Assembly (NCBI GenBank): GCA_949372635.1
Contig: CASIAB010000013.1
Span: 1-63,926 of the forward strand
Length of the DNA stretch: 63,926 bases
Direction: 5' to 3'
Source of the DNA: an uncultured Pseudomonadales bacterium
GTDB lineage: Bacteria > Pseudomonadota > Gammaproteobacteria > Pseudomonadales > Pseudohongiellaceae
Shown: one piece after another, positions 37,119-46,997 of the stretch
Layout of the letters: each line of letters begins with the position of its first letter
How positions within the stretch are numbered: the stretch's first letter is position 1
Notes under the pieces: generated by a model
Databases searched by the model: none
What the model saw: only the letters and a program-made list of their open reading frames with translations
Told to the model about the DNA's origin: nothing
Translations under genes and position numbers: made by a program

Positions 37119-37839
37119 TCATAGACAACGACGGTACATGGCGAGCAATCGCTCCCAGTGTCGCTCCGCGGATTTCTTGTGGTACTTGTCACCACGTTTG
37201 GGGAACACGAAGCCGTGTTCAGTGCCGGGGTACCATTCGATGCGGGAGTTAAGCTTGGTGCCACTAAGATAATTTTCGAGACCATCCACCATTTCCTTTG
37301 GCGCATATTCGTCAGTCTCGGCGCAGCCGAAATACATCTCACCTGTTATGCTTTCCGCATCGAGATGTGGAGAATCTACCTTTGTCAGAGTAGAGGTAGA
37401 CGCCATGAAAGGAGGCGCTAGCCGCTATGCGTTCGGGAAACTTAGCGGCAGCAGCGAACGCGAAAGGCCCGCTCATACAATAACCGACGCAGCCCATCTT
37501 GCCCTCTCTGGCAGCGGAGTCTCGGTCAGCAAAGTCAATTAGCGACTGTATGTCCTCGCAGGCCATAGCGTTGCTTAACGAGGCCATATGCTCGTGCATC
37601 ACCTCGCGGCCAGACTCCTGAATTTTGAATTCCCGAACGCGGCGATAATAGAGATTCGGTAACATGACGTAGTAGCCGGCCGTACCTAGTCGTCTAGCCA
37701 TATCGTGTAATTCCTCGCGCTTACCTGGCGCATCCATAAGAAGCAGAATAACTGGATGCGGGCCTTCTTCCTCAGGGTGAGTGACAAAGGTATTCATGGC
37801 GCCATCTTTTGTTTGTAGGTCTATCTCTCGATCAATCAT
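37119..37839 (-). pseudogene. Dienelactone hydrolase-family gene with one-base frameshift
   Basis: The gene starts at ATG 37839 (MIDREIDLQTKDG) and reads as a dienelactone hydrolase up to ASFHGVYLYSDK. One extra base near 37379-37383 shifts the frame; the next frame continues exactly as expected (VDSPHLDAESITGEMYFGCAETDEYAP, quoted only for its overlap). Joined, it gives 239 residues, the normal family length. The catalytic triad is present across the join: Cys in GYCMSG, Asp in ETDEYAP and His in TEHGF. Because everything else is intact, the shift is either a very recent mutation or a base-call error. It is convergent with the acylase gene. Confidence 0.85.
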
Positions 37840-38005
37840 AGTAGGCAGTCTTTTCGTTATAGGTTTTATTGTCGGAGAAGCAAAGGTAGCAGAAACCCAA
37901 TGATGTTCAACACTAGTGTGCGAAGGACCAAAGTGGCAGGTGGGGAATTCTGCCCCCACTCCTGTATATTGATTATATTAGTATGATCATTATGGAGCTT
38001 TTAAT

Positions 38006-38998
38006 ATGAATAAAACCACCAACCGATTCAGTGTTTTAAAATTATTGTTTGGTTTGTCCGCAATAATCCTCACTTTGCATAAAGCGACAGCCCAAGATGC
38101 AGTCGCTATTGATGTAAAGGTTACTATCCTCTCATCGAACCTCGCCAATGGAGCGACGGTGGGGGAGTGGGGCTTGTCGGCTCTGGTGGAAGTAGATGGC
38201 AATTGCATTCTATTCGATGCAGGGCGCTATCCGGATACTGTGATCAGGAATGCCGCCGTGCTTAACGTCGATCTGTCTTGTGTCACCGACGTGGTGCTTA
38301 GTCATTACCATTTTGATCATACGACGGGTCTGTTGCCGCTGATAGATAACTTGAGAGCAATTAATCCTGAAGCTATCCAGCGCGTGCATGTAGCCGATGG
38401 TTTTTTCTCGTCGCGTCGAAGTGCGGGCTCAGGTAGCGATGCCCAAAGCAACCAGATGATTGGCCTACGTGATTCAATCGAAGTGCAGGGAGTCGAATTC
38501 CTAATTCATACCGAGGCGACTGAAATATTTCCTGCGGTATGGGTGTCTGGCCCTGTTGAGCGCCGGCATCCCGAGCAAAACTATCCTGCAGGCCTTAATT
38601 TGGCGATGGATGGCGATTGGGTGCGAGACTTTTTCCCGGAAAGCCAGGCCTTGGTCGTGAGAACAGACGATGGGCCCATAGTGCTATTGGGTTGTGGACA
38701 TTCCGGAGTCGTGAATGCCTTGGATCATATTCAGGACACTATTCAAGATGGTGCCGTGCATGCACTTATGGGAGGTTTGCATTTGTTTGCTGCCTCTGAT
38801 GAAACTCTTGAGTGGACTGCGGCACGCCTTTTAGAGATAGGTGTTGAGAATTTGATGGCTGGGCATTGTACTGGCATAGAGCCTTTGATGCGCCTGCGGG
38901 CTGGACTTAACTTAGATAGAAGCACTGCTGTCGTCGGAGCTGTAGGATCGAGTTTTGTGCTGGGCGAAGGGATTCATCCTACTGTCATAGCAATGTAG
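38006..38998 (+). CDS. Exported MBL-fold protein of the DHPT-synthase-like (MJ0936/PA-type) group
   Basis: A 330-residue protein with a Sec signal ending TAQ. The metal motif is LSHYHFDHTTG (HxHxDH). The group-specific segments are NGATVGEWGLSALVEVDG, ILFDAGRYPDTVIRNAAVL, and the late VLLGCGHSGVVNALDHI, then LMAGHCTG. This matches the MBL group often annotated as 7,8-dihydropterin-6-methyl-4-(ribofuranosyl)-aminobenzene-phosphate synthase. In bacteria the true reaction is unknown, and export argues against the archaeal pterin role. GGAG precedes the start. The GST gene follows after 51 bases. Confidence 0.86.
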   Translation: MNKTTNRFSVLKLLFGLSAIILTLHKATAQDAVAIDVKVTILSSNLANGATVGEWGLSALVEVDGNCILFDAGRYPDTVIRNAAVLNVDLSCVTDVVLSHYHFDHTTGLLPLIDNLRAINPEAIQRVHVADGFFSSRRSAGSGSDAQSNQMIGLRDSIEVQGVEFLIHTEATEIFPAVWVSGPVERRHPEQNYPAGLNLAMDGDWVRDFFPESQALVVRTDDGPIVLLGCGHSGVVNALDHIQDTIQDGAVHALMGGLHLFAASDETLEWTAARLLEIGVENLMAGHCTGIEPLMRLRAGLNLDRSTAVVGAVGSSFVLGEGIHPTVIAM

Positions 38999-39049
38999 GC
39001 GCTGTTGTATTGTTAGAAATTGAAAGGAAAACCCAAAATAGGTAACACA

Positions 39050-39886
39050 ATGTCGGAGTATATACCTCCAAAAGTTTGGAAAGAGAACACAGAAAACGGT
39101 GGGCGGTTTTCCAATATCAACAAGCCCACATCAGGAGCGCAAGAAGAGCGGGTCCTAGAGGTAGGAAAACACCCGATGCAGCTCTATTCGCTTGCGACCC
39201 CCAACGGTGTGAAAGTAACTATCATGCTGGAGGAATTGCTGGCCTTAGGTCATGAAGGGGCAGAATACGATGCGCATCTGATTAACATAGGTGAAGGCGC
39301 TCAGTTTGGCAGCGACTTCGTAGCTATTAACCCGAATTCCAAAATCCCAGCCTTGCTGGACCACAGTACCAGCCCGCCAACGCGAGCCTTTGAGTCTGGC
39401 GCGATCTTGATTTATCTAGCGGAAAAGTTCGGCGCTTTCATCCCTGTCGATCCTACACAACGCGCCGAATGTCTTTCATGGCTCATGTGGCAAATGGGTG
39501 CTGCCCCATTCCTTGGCGGAGGCTTTGGACATTTCTATGCCTATGCGCCGGAAAAATTAGAATATCCGATTGATCGCTATGCTATGGAAGTTAAACGGCA
39601 ACTTGATCTTCTAGATAAGAATCTCGCAAATCGGCGTTACCTAAGCGGCGATGAATATGACATTGCTGATATGGCTAGCTATCCCTGGTATGGGAAAGCC
39701 GTACTTCACAATTTGTATGACGCCGCTGAGTTTCTCAACGTGGCTTCATACAAAAATGTAATTCGCTGGGCGGAAGAAATCGAAGAACGCCCAGCCGTGC
39801 AGCGCGGGCTTCGTGTAAATCGAGTCTGGGGGCCGGAAGAGCATCAATTAGCAGAAAGACATGACGCGAGCGACTTCGATAGCTAG
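39050..39886 (+). CDS. yghU: YghU-type glutathione transferase/disulfide oxidoreductase
   Basis: A 278-residue GST. I use the ATG at 39050; a TTG 30 bases upstream adds only a short unlikely extension. The YghU-specific N-terminus is present (YIPPKVWKENTENGGRFSNIN), followed by the thioredoxin-like domain with LYSLATPNGVKVTIMLEEL and FVAINPNSKIPALLD, then the helical C-terminal domain with WLMWQMGAAPFLGGGFGHF and YDIADMASYPWYG. YghU binds two glutathiones and shows disulfide-bond reductase activity. It is cytoplasmic. The upstream exported MBL gene is close, but the two proteins should sit in different compartments. Confidence 0.9.
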   Translation: MSEYIPPKVWKENTENGGRFSNINKPTSGAQEERVLEVGKHPMQLYSLATPNGVKVTIMLEELLALGHEGAEYDAHLINIGEGAQFGSDFVAINPNSKIPALLDHSTSPPTRAFESGAILIYLAEKFGAFIPVDPTQRAECLSWLMWQMGAAPFLGGGFGHFYAYAPEKLEYPIDRYAMEVKRQLDLLDKNLANRRYLSGDEYDIADMASYPWYGKAVLHNLYDAAEFLNVASYKNVIRWAEEIEERPAVQRGLRVNRVWGPEEHQLAERHDASDFDS

Positions 39887-40247
39887 TTTAATGTGAATGA
39901 TGCGCGAGAAAGATTGGAATAAAAATACCTAAGAAAGAAGAGGGTGCCGTTAACCTTAAAGCTGATTTTCCGCTCAGTGATTGTGCAGCGTGATTTGATT
40001 TCTTCCAGAATATTGGTGGAGATGGGTCCCGCGAGGTGCGAACAGCGTCTGCACAGAGTGCGGTCGGTCAATGCACCAAGTTCCAGTCGATAGGTAATTC
40101 CACGCGAATCTCTGATTTCGAAGATGACACACACCACTCCCAGTCTATGGCTTCGTAATACACAGAAGTAGTCACTACTAATGGTTCTGCGGAAATTATG
40201 CTAGCTTGTGTCTTAGCTTAAATATTACTAAGTAGGAACTTCGACCG
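39887..40247. other. Intergenic region with a doubtful minus-strand frame
   Basis: This 361-base region lies between the YghU-like gene and the amidase. The minus strand is open from a GTG at 40137 to 39883 (84 codons). Its first half reads like protein (VIFEIRDSRGITYRLELG and RRCSHLAGPISTNILEEI), but there is no ribosome site and I recognise no family. It could be a gene remnant. Nothing else is seen. Confidence 0.3.
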
Positions 40248-41672
40248 TTGAGCGATTCAGTTTCACATCCAATCCATTATTACAGCCTTAGCAGCGCCGC
40301 TGACGCGATTCGCGATGGCCAACTATCTCCTGTTGAGCTGACAGAAAAGTTGCTATCTCGCATCGATTCTGTCGACAGGCAGCTCAAGAGTTATGCCACT
40401 GTTATGACTGAGCAAGCCATGGAAGCCGGGCGAAAGGCCGAACAAGAAATTCAAGCAGGCAATTACAAAGGCCCACTACACGGTATACCCATCGCAGTTA
40501 AGGATCTGTGCTTTACGACTGGTACTCGGACCATGGGCGGGCTGAAGGTGCTTCGAGACTTCGTGCCAAACTATGATGCGACGGTGGTTCAAAAGCTGCG
40601 CGAGGCAGGCGCCGTGATCCTCGGTAAATTGAATCTCACCGAAGGCGCTCTATCCGGCTATCACCGTGACTTTCCTATTCCAGTTAATCCTTGGGGAGAG
40701 AATCTCTGGGCAGGTGTTTCTTCTAGTGGGTCGGGAGTAGCCACAGCAGCAGGATTGTGCTTCGCCTCACTCGGTACCGATACTGGAGGGTCTATTCGCT
40801 ATCCGGCTATGGCTAACGGTGTGGTTGGCCTTAAGCCTACTTATGGAAGAGTGAGTCGTCATGGTGTTTTGGAACTAGCAGCATCGCTAGATCATATTGG
40901 ACCGATGACGCGTTCTGTAAAAGATGCGGCAATTGTATTCGAGGCAATCTCAGGCTTTGATGGCAGTGATTCCAGCTCACTTAGAGATGCGGTTCCTAGA
41001 ATTACGGAATCGTTGACTGACGAGCTTAGCGGTATGCGGATCGGTGTTGACGAGCATTACCTCGCCAGCGGCACTAACTCGGCTCTGGTGGGTGCGATCC
41101 ACGAGGTTATCGAGGTGCTACGACAGCTCGGTGCTGAAATTGTGGCAGTGAGCATGCCTAAGTCTGATCCGATGGATCTACGCAATGCATGGTTACCTAT
41201 TTGCGCCTACGAAGCACACAAGGCACATAGTGCTACCTATCCGTCCCGTGCCGATGAATACGGAGGCTACTTTGGCGATGCGCTGGAAATGGGTGCGACT
41301 ATGAGTTTAGAAGACTATGTCAATTCCACCAAGCTTAGACAAGAGATTAGTGCACAGTACGAGTCTGCTCTAGAGGCGGTAGACGCTGTTATCTGCCCTT
41401 CGGGCGGCTCAGTTTTTGCTGTGGAGAAGGAAGTTCAATACGGCAATATGGAAGCACTGAGACCGGTAATTCAAAATTTTCAAGGTCAGTTTACTATTCC
41501 TGCAGACTTGGCCGGTACTCCTACTATTACTGTACCCTGTGGTTTCTCAGGTGAGGGAAGTCCCTATGCCGTTCAGTTTCTTGGCGCTCGTCTGTCAGAA
41601 TTAAGTCTCTGTCGTATCGCTCATGCCTATGAACGGGCTACACTGTGGCATCGTCGTCACCCGGTAATCTAG
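40248..41672 (+). CDS. Amidase-signature family amidohydrolase
   Basis: A 474-residue cytoplasmic enzyme, starting at a TTG at 40248 with AGGA upstream; no in-frame ATG occurs before the conserved domain. The Ser-cisSer-Lys triad is visible: Lys in GIPIAVKDLCF, the cis-Ser in SSSGSGVATAAG, and the nucleophilic Ser in GTDTGGSIRYPA. LKPTYGRVSRHGV and LDHIGPMTRSVKDAA follow. The family includes acylamidases and the GatA subunit; with no gatB or gatC nearby, a stand-alone amidase is more likely. Possible substrates are aryl or fatty amides. Confidence 0.9.
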   Translation: MSDSVSHPIHYYSLSSAADAIRDGQLSPVELTEKLLSRIDSVDRQLKSYATVMTEQAMEAGRKAEQEIQAGNYKGPLHGIPIAVKDLCFTTGTRTMGGLKVLRDFVPNYDATVVQKLREAGAVILGKLNLTEGALSGYHRDFPIPVNPWGENLWAGVSSSGSGVATAAGLCFASLGTDTGGSIRYPAMANGVVGLKPTYGRVSRHGVLELAASLDHIGPMTRSVKDAAIVFEAISGFDGSDSSSLRDAVPRITESLTDELSGMRIGVDEHYLASGTNSALVGAIHEVIEVLRQLGAEIVAVSMPKSDPMDLRNAWLPICAYEAHKAHSATYPSRADEYGGYFGDALEMGATMSLEDYVNSTKLRQEISAQYESALEAVDAVICPSGGSVFAVEKEVQYGNMEALRPVIQNFQGQFTIPADLAGTPTITVPCGFSGEGSPYAVQFLGARLSELSLCRIAHAYERATLWHRRHPVI

Positions 41673-42029
41673 ATAAAAGATCTTTTGTTCTAGGTCTCTT
41701 CATCTCACTATTTTTCTCCTCAATCAGAAAACTACTTTATATTCGATAAAGGTAAATAATTTATTATAAGCGCGTTATTTAGGGAGAAATTTTCGAGTTA
41801 GTCTTGGTCCCTAATTTTTTCAAGATCAGGGTAAATCTATTTGGAAATAATCTGGATAGGCTTCGGTCGCTGTGATGTGACTAGCTAAACCATTAGTAGA
41901 TTGTTCTATAAAGTCGCGGTTACGGGAAAGTAGAAAAATATTGAAAATAATACCCTTCTACAGATCGACTGAATCTTCTGATGACGAAGTCAGTTTTCGG
42001 TGCGAGTTGAGCGTGTAACAATGGAAGCT
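41673..42029. other. Intergenic AT-rich region, nothing recognised
   Basis: This 357-base region lies between convergent genes. Apart from a short AAAAGATCTTTT-like palindrome just after the amidase stop, which may serve as a weak terminator, I see no gene or repeat. Confidence 0.4.
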
Positions 42030-43334
42030 CTATTTCTTCGTCGAAGAAAGAAAGTAGAAGACAAGTCCTAGCGCTATTATGCTGAGTCCAAACAGCCCCT
42101 CGACAGGTCGACTAATCAAAACAAAGGTTAGTGTCCAGCCGGTTAGTGCTAAATATATTAGTGGCGGTAATGGATAGAGAAATGTTTTGTAGGGGCGAGG
42201 CAGGTCTGGTTGTCGCCAACGTAGTACAAAAATCCCTAAAACGGTTGTAAAGCTGCTTAGCGCAAGAGTAAACCCAGAAAATACCAACACTGATTCAAAG
42301 GTCGACGAAAAAATAAACAACAAGGCGATGGCTGACTGTATATAGATCGCGGTTGCGGGAATGCCGTCTTTATTTTTCTTGGCTAGCGGCTCCAGCACGG
42401 GGAAGTCTTCACCGATTACCTGAATGACCCGCGGTCCAGCCATAGTCATAGCGCTAACCGTTGATACCAATAGCATTGCCAGAACTAGTCCAGTAAATCT
42501 GCCGCCTAGATCACCAAAGGCAGTCTCGGCTGCAATAAACCCTATCTCGAGCTGGCCGGCCATGGAGTCCATCGGCGTGGTATGGAGAAAGGTAAAGTTT
42601 AGAGACACGTAGAGCGCTGTCACTATTAGGGTTCCGCCCATTAGAATCCAGGGAAGTGTTCGTTGTGGATTTTCTAATTCACTGCTTAGATATGTAGCTG
42701 CATTCCAACCAGTGTAGGCATAGCTGACATAGATGAGAGCAACAGCGAAGACGCCGCTGGTTAGTAAAGCGCCATCCCCTGCGGCAGGTAGAAAGTCGAT
42801 TGGTTGCGGCGAGTCGGTAACGATGAATGCGGCTACGCAGAAGATGACGATTATGCCTACCTTCAAAATAGTAAATATGACCTGCAGTCCGCCGCTATTG
42901 CGCCGGTTGCTCGCGTGAACAAGAGTCAGCAGTATTACTAATCCTGAGGCCAGGCTCTTCTCTAGCCAGACACTCTCGCCTGCTTCAAAAACCGATGTAG
43001 CATAGGCGGCAAAAGTCATAGCGGCGAGCGCGGTAGGGCCGGCAAAGCCTACGCTTGCGGAAACCCAGCCCGACACGAATCCGACAGCGGGGTGATAGAT
43101 ACGTGATAGGAAATTATACTCGCCGCCTGAGCGTGGCATTGCGGCACCCAACTCGGCGTAGGTCATTGCGCCACATACGGCGGCAAGACCGCCTACACCC
43201 CACAGAGCTAACAGTACGAATCCGGAGCGGATATCTAGCAGTTGAAAACCAAGGCTTGTAAACACGCCGGTGCCGACCATATTGGCTACAACAACGGCCA
43301 TAACCGTGAAGTGACGAAATTTACCTTGGGACAT
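42030..43334 (-). CDS. APC-family amino acid/amine permease
   Basis: A 434-residue integral membrane protein with about 12 hydrophobic segments. The first helix has the family signature VVANMVGTGVFTSLGFQL, where the GxG break binds substrate. It is followed by GALAAVCGAMTYAELGAAMPRSGGEYNFL-type residues (seen as TYAELGAAMPRSGGEY) and by VALIYVSYAYTGWNAATYLSSE. It belongs to the LAT/YfnA-like part of the APC superfamily, transporting neutral amino acids or amines across the inner membrane by exchange or proton symport. The ribosome site is poor. It diverges from the exported M20 peptidase. Confidence 0.9.
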   Translation of the reverse strand: MSQGKFRHFTVMAVVVANMVGTGVFTSLGFQLLDIRSGFVLLALWGVGGLAAVCGAMTYAELGAAMPRSGGEYNFLSRIYHPAVGFVSGWVSASVGFAGPTALAAMTFAAYATSVFEAGESVWLEKSLASGLVILLTLVHASNRRNSGGLQVIFTILKVGIIVIFCVAAFIVTDSPQPIDFLPAAGDGALLTSGVFAVALIYVSYAYTGWNAATYLSSELENPQRTLPWILMGGTLIVTALYVSLNFTFLHTTPMDSMAGQLEIGFIAAETAFGDLGGRFTGLVLAMLLVSTVSAMTMAGPRVIQVIGEDFPVLEPLAKKNKDGIPATAIYIQSAIALLFIFSSTFESVLVFSGFTLALSSFTTVLGIFVLRWRQPDLPRPYKTFLYPLPPLIYLALTGWTLTFVLISRPVEGLFGLSIIALGLVFYFLSSTKK

Positions 43335-43556
43335 AGCGCGGGCGCAATTCTGCGGAATGAGTTAATCAGGCTGCATTATTGCGGTGATAAAGCACCACGT
43401 CTATGGCTGAATGGACAGTTTGCTAGAGACAGAGGCTAGCTGGGATCGCTTAGTTTACTGATCCAAGCTGAAATTTCCTCTGCAGTGATCAGAGTCACAA
43501 TTACTCAAAACTCTGGTATTCTAAGGACAATCAACGTGATTATTGTGGAGTTATTT

Positions 43557-44957
43557 ATGCGCATTCTGCTGCTTTCCTTCGTTTTGTTTTTGTCACCTAC
43601 CTTGTTAGCACAAGCCAGCCAGCCAGATTGGTCCTCCGTTGAAGAAGAGACGCTACGCCATTTCCGTGCCCTATTGCAGTTCGATACTAGCGATCCACCG
43701 GGTCGAGAGTTGCCTGCAGCCGAATATATTCGAGACGTGCTAGAGGCAGAGGGCTTCGAGGTTGAGATGTTGGCTACTGATCCAGAGAGGCCTAATGTTA
43801 TTACTCGTTTAGAAGGCAACGGAGATAAAGAGCCGTTGCTCATTATGGCCCATACCGATGTCGTGAATGTGGATCCTGAGAAATGGACCTTTCCGCCGTT
43901 TAGTGCAACGGTAGACAACGGCTATGTCTATGGGCGTGGCGCGGTAGACGACAAGGACAACCTTGCTTCGGCACTAATGGTGATGCTGGAGCTAAAAAGG
44001 CAGAACGTTCAACTCGATAGGGACGTCATCTTTCTTGCCGAGTCCGGTGAGGAGGGGGCTACCGAGTACGGCATAGAATTTATGGTTAACGAGCACTTCG
44101 AGAAGATAGAATCAGAGTTCTGTCTTGCTGAGGGTGGATCGGTCGCGCGAGTGAACCGCGAAGTTCAATACGCCGGCATTCAGACCGTGGAGAAAATACC
44201 TTATCGGGTAGATTTGCTTGCAACGGGCGTTGCGGGTCATGGTTCGGTGCCGCTGCAAACGAATTCTGTAACGCGACTTGCAAAAGCGGTCGCCGCAATT
44301 GCAGATTGGCGTTCGCCGATTCGTTTGAATGAGACAACTGCAGCTTACTTTCAGAGACTCGCCTCAATCTCGCCAGCGGATGCCGCCCAGCGATATCTAG
44401 ACATTCTTGATCCAAATTTGGCGGGTGAAGTGGATGAATATTTTCTTGCTAACGAACCTCGCCATTCATCGATGCTACGCTCTTCTTTGTCGCCAAATAT
44501 TTTCAACGCAGGCTATAGGATCAATGTCATTCCATCTGAGGCTGCGGCGAGCGTCGATTTCCGTGCACTGCCCGATGAAGATATTCCGGCATTTCTTGAC
44601 GAGATCCGCCGGGTTATTAACGACCCCGCTGTGCAAGTAAGTCTCGGCGATCGCAATACTCGACCACCGGGAGAAGCAAGGCTGAACACGGCTGCATTCA
44701 GTGCGATCGAAGAAAATATTAGCAAGCACTATGGCGTCATCACCTTGCCTACGATGAGTACTGGTGCAACCGACATGGCCTATCTTAGGAATAAAGGGAT
44801 TCAGTGCTATGGTATTGGGCCCGCTATCGATCGTGAAGACGCGGCACTTGGGTTTGGTGCGCATAGCGATCAGGAGCGTATCCTGATTAGTGAGCTACAT
44901 CGCTTCGTGCGTTTTAACTGGGATGTAGTCGTTCAACTGGCTGCGTCTGGCAACTAA
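43557..44957 (+). CDS. Exported M20-family metallopeptidase
   Basis: A 466-residue zinc peptidase. The ATG at 43557, with GGAG upstream, gives a clean Sec signal ending LLAQA; an upstream frame start at 43485 does not. Di-zinc ligands are visible in LIMAHTDVVNVD (His, Asp), YGRGAVDDKDNLAS (bridging Asp) and ESGEEGATEYG (general-base and ligand Glu pair), with a final His in GFGAHSDQERI. The lid/dimerisation domain lies between. Substrates in this family are dipeptides or N-acyl amino acids. It neighbours an amino acid permease gene, so a peptide-scavenging link is reasonable inference. Confidence 0.91.
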   Translation: MRILLLSFVLFLSPTLLAQASQPDWSSVEEETLRHFRALLQFDTSDPPGRELPAAEYIRDVLEAEGFEVEMLATDPERPNVITRLEGNGDKEPLLIMAHTDVVNVDPEKWTFPPFSATVDNGYVYGRGAVDDKDNLASALMVMLELKRQNVQLDRDVIFLAESGEEGATEYGIEFMVNEHFEKIESEFCLAEGGSVARVNREVQYAGIQTVEKIPYRVDLLATGVAGHGSVPLQTNSVTRLAKAVAAIADWRSPIRLNETTAAYFQRLASISPADAAQRYLDILDPNLAGEVDEYFLANEPRHSSMLRSSLSPNIFNAGYRINVIPSEAAASVDFRALPDEDIPAFLDEIRRVINDPAVQVSLGDRNTRPPGEARLNTAAFSAIEENISKHYGVITLPTMSTGATDMAYLRNKGIQCYGIGPAIDREDAALGFGAHSDQERILISELHRFVRFNWDVVVQLAASGN

Positions 44958-44988
44958 ATTGACAAGATTATTTAATAAGAAGATTTAA

Positions 44989-45468
44989 ATGAAAGTAATC
45001 CAAATTGGAAACCGTAAAATGATTCGAGCCATTATTGGTGTGGCTGCATTGATTTTTGGTTTTTCTGTAGCTCAGGCTCAGTCGGATTCGGCTGCTCAGG
45101 GATCTATAGGTAATGGAGAAAAGAACTGGATTACAACCGAAGGAGTTCAGCGACAAGGCGGGACACTCACATTCTCGGAAGTTCAGATCGACGGCAACGG
45201 TTGGCTAGTAATACACCCATTCGAAGGTGGCGCGCCGAATGGCGATAAGTACGTTGCCTCGGCGTATGTAAAGGACGGTGCAAATTCGAATGTGAGTATC
45301 AAAGTTCACAAAGGGCTAGAGACTGGGGAAATGTTCATCGTGATGTTACATCGCGACGTTAACGAGAATCAGGTTCTAGACTTCGTGTTCGTTGATGAAC
45401 TGAACGTTATGGACACTGCGGTTTTCGAAGGTAGCAGAATGATTGGTCATGCGATTCCTGCGCCTTAG
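44989..45468 (+). CDS. Exported DUF7282-like protein
   Basis: A 159-residue protein. ATG at 44989 or 45019 is possible; the second gives a tidier signal peptide (MIRAIIGVAALIFGF, cleavage near AQAQ). The mature part has GGTLTFSEVQIDGNGWLVIH, SAYVKDGANSNVSIKVHKG, MFIVMLHRDVNENQVLDF and VFEGSRMIG, which fits the DUF7282 pattern of beta-sandwich proteins that often carry ligand-like Asp-Asn turns. The function is unknown. It lies 31 bases after the M20 gene and is likely co-transcribed; a strong terminator follows. Confidence 0.75.
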   Translation: MKVIQIGNRKMIRAIIGVAALIFGFSVAQAQSDSAAQGSIGNGEKNWITTEGVQRQGGTLTFSEVQIDGNGWLVIHPFEGGAPNGDKYVASAYVKDGANSNVSIKVHKGLETGEMFIVMLHRDVNENQVLDFVFVDELNVMDTAVFEGSRMIGHAIPAP

Positions 45469-45502
45469 AACTGCTTGCTGAGATAGCGACAGTAAGTAGT
45501 AT

Positions 45503-45534
45503 GCAAAAAACCGACGAGAGCGTCGGTTTTTTGC
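45503..45534. terminator. Bidirectional intrinsic terminator
   Basis: A perfect 14-base stem (45503-45516 with 45521-45534) around an AGAG loop. It has CCGACG/CGTCGG at the core and A6/T6 at the base, so it works in both directions. It separates the DUF7282-like gene from the convergent family member D. Confidence 0.93.
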
Positions 45535-45541
45535 AGTGGGA

Positions 45542-46540
45542 TTAGTCGTTGGACTCTAGCGCCAGCTTCTCTTCAATACGATGACCTGAGAGAATATTTG
45601 CCATCCCATAGTTGCCTTCGTGACAGGCGTATTCGTAGATGTCGTCAGTCGTATAGTCGAGAATGATTTCGCGAGTATAAGGGGCGGTGAAACTGCCGGG
45701 ATCGTCGGATGTAAACTGGTACTGAATCGCACCACCACTAGTTCGGGTGAGGCGCTCGACATTTACTTTTCGAGAAACCTCGGGGCCAGTGCTGCTCTTG
45801 TCTGAGTAATTCGTTGTCTCGATTACCAAAGTATCTCCATCCCAGTAGCCGCGCGAATCGCCATGCCAAAGTTTGATGTCCTCATGGATATGCGGTTTCG
45901 CAACCAGTGGGATGATGCGTACGTCGTGGGCCATCTCCTGAATGATCGCTACGGTGTCTCGCGTCTGCACGATCTGCCAATAGCTGTTGTACCCAGAGCC
46001 CAGTCGAGGCGCACCGAAACTAACGCAGCGCTCACCCAGAGGTCGGTCTGTATAAGAATCGGCGGGGTGGTCTTGTCTGTGCTGAGCTAAATCACGTGCA
46101 GCGGCAACAGCTTGCTCGGTACGCGGTGGAAACTGACCATTCGGAGGATCGATGATCTGAGATGTGCGGCGGTGGATTTTCCTGTCGACCATCCACTGTG
46201 AATCATAGTTTCCCGTGGTGGGATCATAGGAATTGATTTCGCCACTAAACGCAGCGGCTAGTACGCCTTCACCGAATAATGCATCGCCTCCCTCGGCCAT
46301 AATCTGGGCCATGCGTTGCTGCAGGAATTCCACATCGTCATCAGTGAGCATTTCCTTGTCGCCGAAGACCTCCGGGCGCTCTACCGGTGTCATTGTGTTG
46401 TTTTCCCAGACACCCTGTAAATCGGGGTGGCCATCGATGGTTCGAGTAACTTCCCAGTCGTCGCTGGATTGTGCCAGACTGAAGCTACTGATTAGTAATA
46501 GAATGGCTGCGGAACCGCAGTGGTTTAGGACTCTGTTCAT
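45542..46540 (-). CDS. Exported protein of uncharacterised YEYACHEGNY family, member D
   Basis: A 332-residue protein with a Sec signal ending FSLAQ. Motifs in order: GHPDLQGVW, ERCVSFGAP, EMAHDVRIIPL, WHGDSRGYWDGDTLVIET, SDDPGSF and YEYACHEGNYGM. The central part (HIHEDIKLWHGDSRGYW) is close to members A and B. An AAGGAT ribosome site precedes the start. It stands alone, with a terminator at its end and a large intergenic region before it. As with the other members, the ERC and YAC cysteines are kept. The function is unknown. Confidence 0.83.
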   Translation of the reverse strand: MNRVLNHCGSAAILLLISSFSLAQSSDDWEVTRTIDGHPDLQGVWENNTMTPVERPEVFGDKEMLTDDDVEFLQQRMAQIMAEGGDALFGEGVLAAAFSGEINSYDPTTGNYDSQWMVDRKIHRRTSQIIDPPNGQFPPRTEQAVAAARDLAQHRQDHPADSYTDRPLGERCVSFGAPRLGSGYNSYWQIVQTRDTVAIIQEMAHDVRIIPLVAKPHIHEDIKLWHGDSRGYWDGDTLVIETTNYSDKSSTGPEVSRKVNVERLTRTSGGAIQYQFTSDDPGSFTAPYTREIILDYTTDDIYEYACHEGNYGMANILSGHRIEEKLALESND

Positions 46541-46997
46541 GGTAAAAATCCTTGGAATAGCCTGTTTTTATAGGGTTTAGCACGCAGAGTGCTTTTTATC
46601 GACTAGACTTCAATTTAACCTTTTGGCTCAAAAAGTTCAAGTTAGTTCGCGGCCTGTCAGAACCTTCGCGGCGGCTGCTCCTCAGATAGTCTCAGAGCTT
46701 TTCTTGAGCCGCAGTGCTGCTTGAGCCTGATACAGGGCATTCCTAAAGTTCGGGGCATTCAGAAAAATTAGGAGAATGGCGGTGAAAAATTGCTATTTCC
46801 TCTACTCTTGGCCAGCTGCTCAGCGATCGGAAACTGAAGACCGACCAATGCTGCCAGCCGTTTCCCTCTGCGTTCATGCGATCGCGCGGCAGAATTAGAC
46901 CATCAAGAGGGGCTAGAGCAGAACCCTGTCGATCTGCTGCAAATCGAAGGACTGACAAATAATCCGCTTGGAATCTGAGCGTTTATTCGGTGGCAGG
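46541..46997. other. Intergenic region, no convincing gene
   Basis: This 457-base region lies between two minus-strand genes. Frames on both strands (for instance the minus strand 46958-46743) read without known similarity or a ribosome site. It must hold the promoter of member D. I see no repeat or terminator. Confidence 0.35.

Noticed and set aside
37119..37406. Two separate genes in the dienelactone hydrolase region
   Set aside because: The 95-codon frame begins in the middle of a conserved family region and completes the triad of the upstream frame, so one broken gene is the better reading.
46743..46958. A 71-codon minus-strand frame in the gap before the hydroxy-acid oxidase
   Set aside because: No ribosome site, no family resemblance, and the opposite strand reads equally well, so coding is unsupported.
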